Below are positions 6,549 to 9,033 of a DNA stretch of 9,033 nucleotides, piece after piece (position 1 is the stretch's first letter; each line of letters starts with the position of its first letter). The position numbers and the translations under genes are program-made. The notes under the pieces are model-generated. The model saw only the letters and a list, made by a program, of their open reading frames with translations. It searched no databases and was not told the origin of the DNA. Origin of the DNA: Oscillibacter sp. (GTDB taxonomy: Bacteria > Bacillota > Clostridia > Oscillospirales > Oscillospiraceae). The DNA lies in NCBI GenBank assembly GCA_017380995.1, contig JAFOCY010000195.1:1-9033 (forward strand), given 5' to 3'.

Positions 6549-6577
6549 TTGCAATATTTGGGTGCATATGATATCTT
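6549..6577 (+). promoter_or_regulatory. Extended -10 promoter for the pilin operon
   Basis: TTGCAA (6549-6554), a 17-nt spacer, and TATCTT (6572-6577) with TG at 6569-6570 as an extended -10. It lies in the 120-nt gap between the DUF368 gene and the first pilin-like gene, after an A-rich stretch (6529-6546) that may act as an UP-like element. No hairpin terminator for the upstream operon is visible in this gap. Confidence 0.55.
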
Positions 6578-6648
6578 GTAACCAAAATTGATGGATGCCA
6601 CAAGATTTAGATAAAACGGCTGCGGAGCAGTCGGGAATAGGAGGTGCC

Positions 6649-7347
6649 ATGCGAAGCCTCAGGGAAAACGCAAAGACTTTGCGCCAAAACCGGCGCAAGG
6701 GAGTTTCTCTGGTGATTGCCATGTGCGCCTCTTTTTTGACTTGTGTGGCAATTTTCGGTGTCATTTTATCCGCTTCCGCTTTCATGAAAGCAACCCGGAA
6801 TAAGCTGGCCCTGGAGCGATGCCGTCAGTTGGCGGTATCCTTTGCGGATGTGCTGCGGGCCGAATTGTCAAATGAAGATGCTGAATTTTTCCATTATGTA
6901 GAAGCTGTGCTGGAGGAAAAGGGAATTTCCCGTACTATGGCGGCGCAGGAGGAAGCATACGGCACGCTCATCGTCTCCGTGGAATGGAAAGAGAACTTTG
7001 ATGCGGAACTGCCGGAGGGAAGCTTTCCCTATGGGGAAACTGCGGCGGCGCTGGAGAAGATCGCAGAAGAAAGTCTGGTTCCCTGGGTGGCGTTTGTGCT
7101 TCAGACCCGGGCGGAGCTGGAGGGAGAGAACTATACCTGTACGGATCCATATCTTCAGCTGGCTCGTTTCCAACCGCTTTTTTTCGTAGATGGGAGCCCT
7201 GTTTATTGGGCGGAAGGTTGGTTTTGGGACGAAGAAGCCACGCTTCCCATGGAGAATGAAACGGCCGATATCCACTATACCTATGATTTTGACCGTCCCA
7301 TAGACCTCTCGTTTGCCCCTGATTGGGGAGAAGGAGGCGGCTTATGA
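6649..7347 (+). CDS. Minor pilin/pseudopilin-like protein lacking Glu5 (PilX/GspK-like position)
   Basis: A 232-aa envelope protein. A basic leader ending RRKG (15-18) precedes a hydrophobic helix VSLVIAMCASFLTCVAIFGV (19-38), which resembles a class III prepilin signal with cleavage after G18. Mature position 5 is isoleucine rather than the conserved glutamate. The remainder (about 50-232) is acidic and soluble, aromatic near the C-terminus (YWAEGWFW, 186-193), and unrecognised; the C-terminus ends in a glycine-rich EGGGL. ATG 6649 is chosen because AGGAGG (6639-6644) is 4 nt upstream; an ATG at 6595 in the same frame has no ribosome binding site. Its stop overlaps the next start. Loss of Glu5 is known for GspK, the tip pseudopilin of type II secretion, so a tip role is plausible but inferred. 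Confidence 0.72.
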   Translation: MRSLRENAKTLRQNRRKGVSLVIAMCASFLTCVAIFGVILSASAFMKATRNKLALERCRQLAVSFADVLRAELSNEDAEFFHYVEAVLEEKGISRTMAAQEEAYGTLIVSVEWKENFDAELPEGSFPYGETAAALEKIAEESLVPWVAFVLQTRAELEGENYTCTDPYLQLARFQPLFFVDGSPVYWAEGWFWDEEATLPMENETADIHYTYDFDRPIDLSFAPDWGEGGGL

Positions 7348-7727
7348 GAAAGATCCTGGGTTCCCGCCGGGGTGAGACCCTGGTAGAGGCTCTTTGTGCC
7401 TGCTTTTTGCTGGTTTTGGTGCTGGGCGCTCTTTTGGGGGCGGTACGGCTGGCAGGCAATATTCGCAGCAGGTCTGAGCTGGCAGAGAAGAAGGTGGCAC
7501 AGCTTCGAAAGAGTCTGGAGGAAGCAGACACTGCAACTGCTGTTGCGATAACGGATTATATGTTTACAAAATATTTCCCGGATGGCCCCCGCCATGGAGA
7601 AGCCCCTCTTTTCACCGTGACCGCATCCCTGGAAACAAAAGACGCTGTATATCAGGCGGAGGACGGTGAATGGACCACTGTGACCTTCCGCCTTTTTGCT
7701 TGCCCTGAGGAAGGCGGCGCGCCATGA
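7344..7727 (+). CDS. Minor type IV pilin/pseudopilin (PilV/GspI-like)
   Basis: A small 127-aa prepilin. The signal is SRRG|ETLVEALCACFLLVLVL, with predicted cleavage after G10 and the conserved Glu at mature +5 (E15). Position +1 is Glu rather than Phe, which is tolerated but uncommon. The helix runs on through a charged amphipathic stretch (about 41-60) that would line the pilus core, followed by a small domain with a predicted strand region (88-119). AAGGAGG (7331-7337) gives 6-nt spacing to ATG 7344, and the ATGA overlap with the upstream stop indicates coupled translation. The V/I-like label rests on size, order and the VEA motif, not on alignment. Confidence 0.78.
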   Translation: MRKILGSRRGETLVEALCACFLLVLVLGALLGAVRLAGNIRSRSELAEKKVAQLRKSLEEADTATAVAITDYMFTKYFPDGPRHGEAPLFTVTASLETKDAVYQAEDGEWTTVTFRLFACPEEGGAP

Positions 7728-7768
7728 AAAGACAAAAGAATGACCGCCGGGGTTCTACCCTGGTAGAG
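7364..7768 (+). repeat. Near-identical 25-nt prepilin signal segments in adjacent pilin genes
   Basis: Positions 7364-7388 and 7744-7768 match at 22 of 25 nt: CCGCCGGGGT, three differing bases, then ACCCTGGTAGAG. Both encode RRG-x-TLVE across the predicted cleavage site, 380 nt apart. Identity extends to synonymous positions. Because the two proteins are otherwise dissimilar, this suggests copying between the two leaders or a short local duplication rather than protein-level constraint alone. Confidence 0.6.
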
Positions 7769-8347
7769 CTGATGGCCGCTATGGGATTGATGTGTTTGGT
7801 GATGACGATGGCGGCGGGATGTATGCTCAGCGGCGGGGCGGTGCTGCGTCGGGTCGAGAGGGGAAATCATGCTCGCCTTTTGTTGGACCAGACGCTGACT
7901 CTTTTACAGGAAGAACTGGAAAATTCCTGCGGCTACATCAAAATCTACGAAAGCGGCTTGGATACGGCGGACCGGGAGGGGGCCCTGGGCCCAGGAAGGG
8001 CCATCGAGTATCTGGATGCTGCCGGCTGCCCCACGCTTTATATCACAGAGGGCTGCGCGGGCTGTGGGATCCCGGAAGGGGTGCTGATACGCAGGTCTTG
8101 GGAGCCCGTTGGGCGGGGAGCGGATACATGGGAGATCACGGCGGAGGAGGAACGCTGTGAGGAGATGATACCCTTATCCCGGGGACTGTTTTTACAGATA
8201 GAATATTCTTTCACAGAGGCTGCCGGCGTTTTGATTAGCGCTGAAGTTTCCTGGCGGCAGGAAGTGATAGCACGGCAGGAGAGAACTGTCAGCCTGCGGC
8301 ACGAACCGCCCAGAATCACTGCTGTGACGGCGGTGAAGGAAAAATAA
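7724..8347 (+). CDS. Minor type IV pilin/pseudopilin (PilW/GspJ-like)
   Basis: A 207-aa prepilin with leader DRRG (7-10), cleavage after G10, then STLVELMAAMGLMCLVMTMA with Glu at mature +5 (E15). After the helix comes LLLDQTLTLLQEELE (52-66), the kind of segment seen in PilW/GspJ/ComGF-type minor pilins. A cysteine cluster follows (C102, C111, C114, C145, with CAGC at 111-114) that could form disulfides or bind metal. The C-terminus forms predicted strands ending in basic residues. The ATG overlaps the previous stop as ATGA. Only a weak purine-rich site lies upstream, so translation probably depends on reinitiation. Its prepilin-signal DNA is nearly identical to that of the preceding gene. 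Confidence 0.78.
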   Translation: MKRQKNDRRGSTLVELMAAMGLMCLVMTMAAGCMLSGGAVLRRVERGNHARLLLDQTLTLLQEELENSCGYIKIYESGLDTADREGALGPGRAIEYLDAAGCPTLYITEGCAGCGIPEGVLIRRSWEPVGRGADTWEITAEEERCEEMIPLSRGLFLQIEYSFTEAAGVLISAEVSWRQEVIARQERTVSLRHEPPRITAVTAVKEK

Positions 8348-8355
8348 GGGAACCC

Positions 8356-8373
8356 ATTGTTTCAAAAAACAAT
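8356..8373 (+). other. Weak AT-rich hairpin before the major pilin gene
   Basis: ATTGTTT (8356-8362) pairs with AAACAAT (8367-8373) around a 4-nt loop, in the 47-nt gap before the major pilin gene. There is no T-run after it, so it is unlikely to terminate. It could mark an RNA processing or 5'-protecting element for the pilin message, but a 7-bp AT-rich stem may be chance. Confidence 0.25.
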
Positions 8374-8394
8374 CGAAAGAATAAGGAGGAAATT

Positions 8395-8889
8395 ATGATG
8401 AGGAAGATCCGCAGAGCCATGTCTGAAAAGAAAGGTTTTACACTGGTGGAGCTGGTCGTTGTTCTGGTGATCCTGGCCATTCTTGCCGCGCTGCTGATGC
8501 CCAGCCTTACCGGCTACATCGATAAAGCCAAGGAAAAGCGCGTTGTGGCGGAGGTCCATCAGGTCGTGACTGCCGCCCAGTCTCTGGCGGATGAAGCCTA
8601 TGCGCTGGCAGCGGAGAATTTGGATGCTGGAACCTATGAGGACGTCATTAGCGTAACGGATATTGAAGACCTCGCTGAAATCAAAGGAACATTGAATACA
8701 GTCATGATCAATGTTTCGACAGGAGAAGTTGAGTATGTGGAATTGGAACTGAGCGGGATCACCGGTTACTATACGCCTGAAGGTGGAATCGTGACGGATG
8801 ACGCACCGACTCCGCCTGATCAGACAAGCACAGCTTACGCAACGATACCCTCCGATTCTGGTGAGTCCGATCCCAACGAAGATCTTTAA
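8395..8889 (+). CDS. pilA: Major type IV prepilin (PilA-like)
   Basis: Probable main pilus subunit, 164 aa. It has a textbook prepilin N-terminus: basic leader ending EKKG (11-14), cleavage expected after G14, mature FTLVELVVVLVILAILAALL with Glu at +5 (E19), and MPSLTGYIDKAKEKR continuing the helix. Mature length is about 150 aa with no cysteines, so no disulfide-closed D-region. The C-terminus (about 134-164) is rich in Pro, Asp, Ser and Thr and looks disordered and acidic. AAGGAGG (8383-8389) lies 5 nt before ATG 8395; the adjacent ATG 8398 is equally possible. Its strong ribosome binding site, its separation from the coupled minor pilins, and the following hairpin all fit a highly expressed subunit. 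The major-pilin role is inferred from these features. Confidence 0.88.
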   Translation: MMRKIRRAMSEKKGFTLVELVVVLVILAILAALLMPSLTGYIDKAKEKRVVAEVHQVVTAAQSLADEAYALAAENLDAGTYEDVISVTDIEDLAEIKGTLNTVMINVSTGEVEYVELELSGITGYYTPEGGIVTDDAPTPPDQTSTAYATIPSDSGESDPNEDL

Positions 8890-8895
8890 CCTGGA

Positions 8896-8920
8896 TTGCC
8901 CCTCCCACAGGGAGGGGCAA
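8896..8920 (+). terminator. Strong intercistronic hairpin after the major pilin (no U-tract)
   Basis: A perfect 11-bp stem: TTGCCCCTCCC (8896-8906) pairs with GGGAGGGGCAA (8910-8920) around the 3-nt loop ACA. The following bases (CCATCATACT) contain no T-run, so it is not a standard intrinsic terminator. It may instead protect the pilin mRNA 3' end, or partly terminate, so that pilin is made in excess of the downstream peptidase. Confidence 0.6.
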
Positions 8921-8952
8921 CCATCATACTGTACCCGATAGGAGAATACGCG

Positions 8953-9033
8953 ATGCCCTATCCTCTGTTTTTGATGGCGCTGCTGTGTTTTTTGGCGGGC
9001 GCTTGTATCTTCAGCTTTTTGAATGTGGTGGTA
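8953..9033 (+). CDS. pilD: Prepilin peptidase, N-terminal fragment (cut by window end)
   Basis: Only the first 27 codons are visible. They read as a hydrophobic helix ending in GACIFSFLNVVV, which matches the N-terminal signature G-x-x-x-GSFLNVV of prepilin peptidases (PilD/GspO/ComC type A24 aspartic proteases), with Phe in place of the usual Gly before SFLNV. AGGAGA (8940-8945) lies 7 nt before the ATG. Such an enzyme would cleave and methylate the four prepilins encoded just upstream. The zinc-finger methyltransferase loop and catalytic Asp residues lie beyond the window, so the assignment rests on this motif and the context. Confidence 0.72.
   Translation, partial: MPYPLFLMALLCFLAGACIFSFLNVVV

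Noticed and set aside
6595..6648. Earlier ATG for the first pilin-like protein
   Set aside because: No ribosome binding site precedes 6595, whereas ATG 6649 has AGGAGG at 4 nt, and the prepilin-like leader is complete from there.
1..9033. Mobile element, CRISPR array, defence system or tRNA in the window
   Set aside because: No transposase, integrase, attachment repeats, regular direct repeats with spacers, tRNA cloverleaf or defence domains were seen; gene order is compact and housekeeping in character.

Overview
The window looks like a chromosomal segment of a low-to-mid GC Gram-positive anaerobe. The best guess is Clostridia, in or near the Oscillospiraceae/Ruminococcaceae. Reasons are the AGGAGG-type ribosome binding sites before most genes, a moderately high GC coding bias, a SEDS/PBP pair with an FHA domain, and a clostridial-style type IV pilin cluster. 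The taxonomic call is inference; no marker gene is present. Nothing suggests a mobile element, phage, CRISPR array or RNA gene.

Left part (1-1904, minus strand): a ketopantoate reductase-family dehydrogenase (19-930) and, upstream of it in transcription order, a radical SAM protein of unknown substrate (990-1904). A strong rho-independent terminator (955-983) separates them, so the reductase probably has its own weak promoter or depends on readthrough. The radical SAM gene has a good sigma-A-type promoter (1951-1979) and a 9-bp hairpin that covers its GTG start.

Intergenic control region (1905-2144): AT-rich, with divergent promoters and three exact copies of the octamer GGTCAAGA.

Centre (2145-6528, plus strand): a likely peptidoglycan operon. 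It encodes a protein joining an N-terminal membrane helix, a cytoplasmic FHA domain and a complete SEDS (FtsW/RodA) glycosyltransferase; then a short class B penicillin-binding protein overlapping it by about 14 nt; then an unrecognised three-helix membrane protein of 96 aa; then a DUF368 (PopT-type) membrane protein. Members of the last family have been shown to flip undecaprenyl phosphate back across the membrane. Together the genes would cover glycan polymerisation, crosslinking and lipid-carrier recycling, with a phosphothreonine-reading domain built into the polymerase. This is the most interesting part of the window.

Right part (6549-9033, plus strand): a type IV pilus/pseudopilus operon with its own extended -10 promoter. 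Three minor-pilin-like genes (6649-8347) overlap by ATGA stop/start junctions. They are followed by a well-translated major prepilin (8395-8889), a perfect 11-bp hairpin without a U-tract (8896-8920), and the first 27 codons of a prepilin peptidase cut by the window end. The first minor pilin lacks the usual Glu at mature position 5, as GspK-type tip pseudopilins do.
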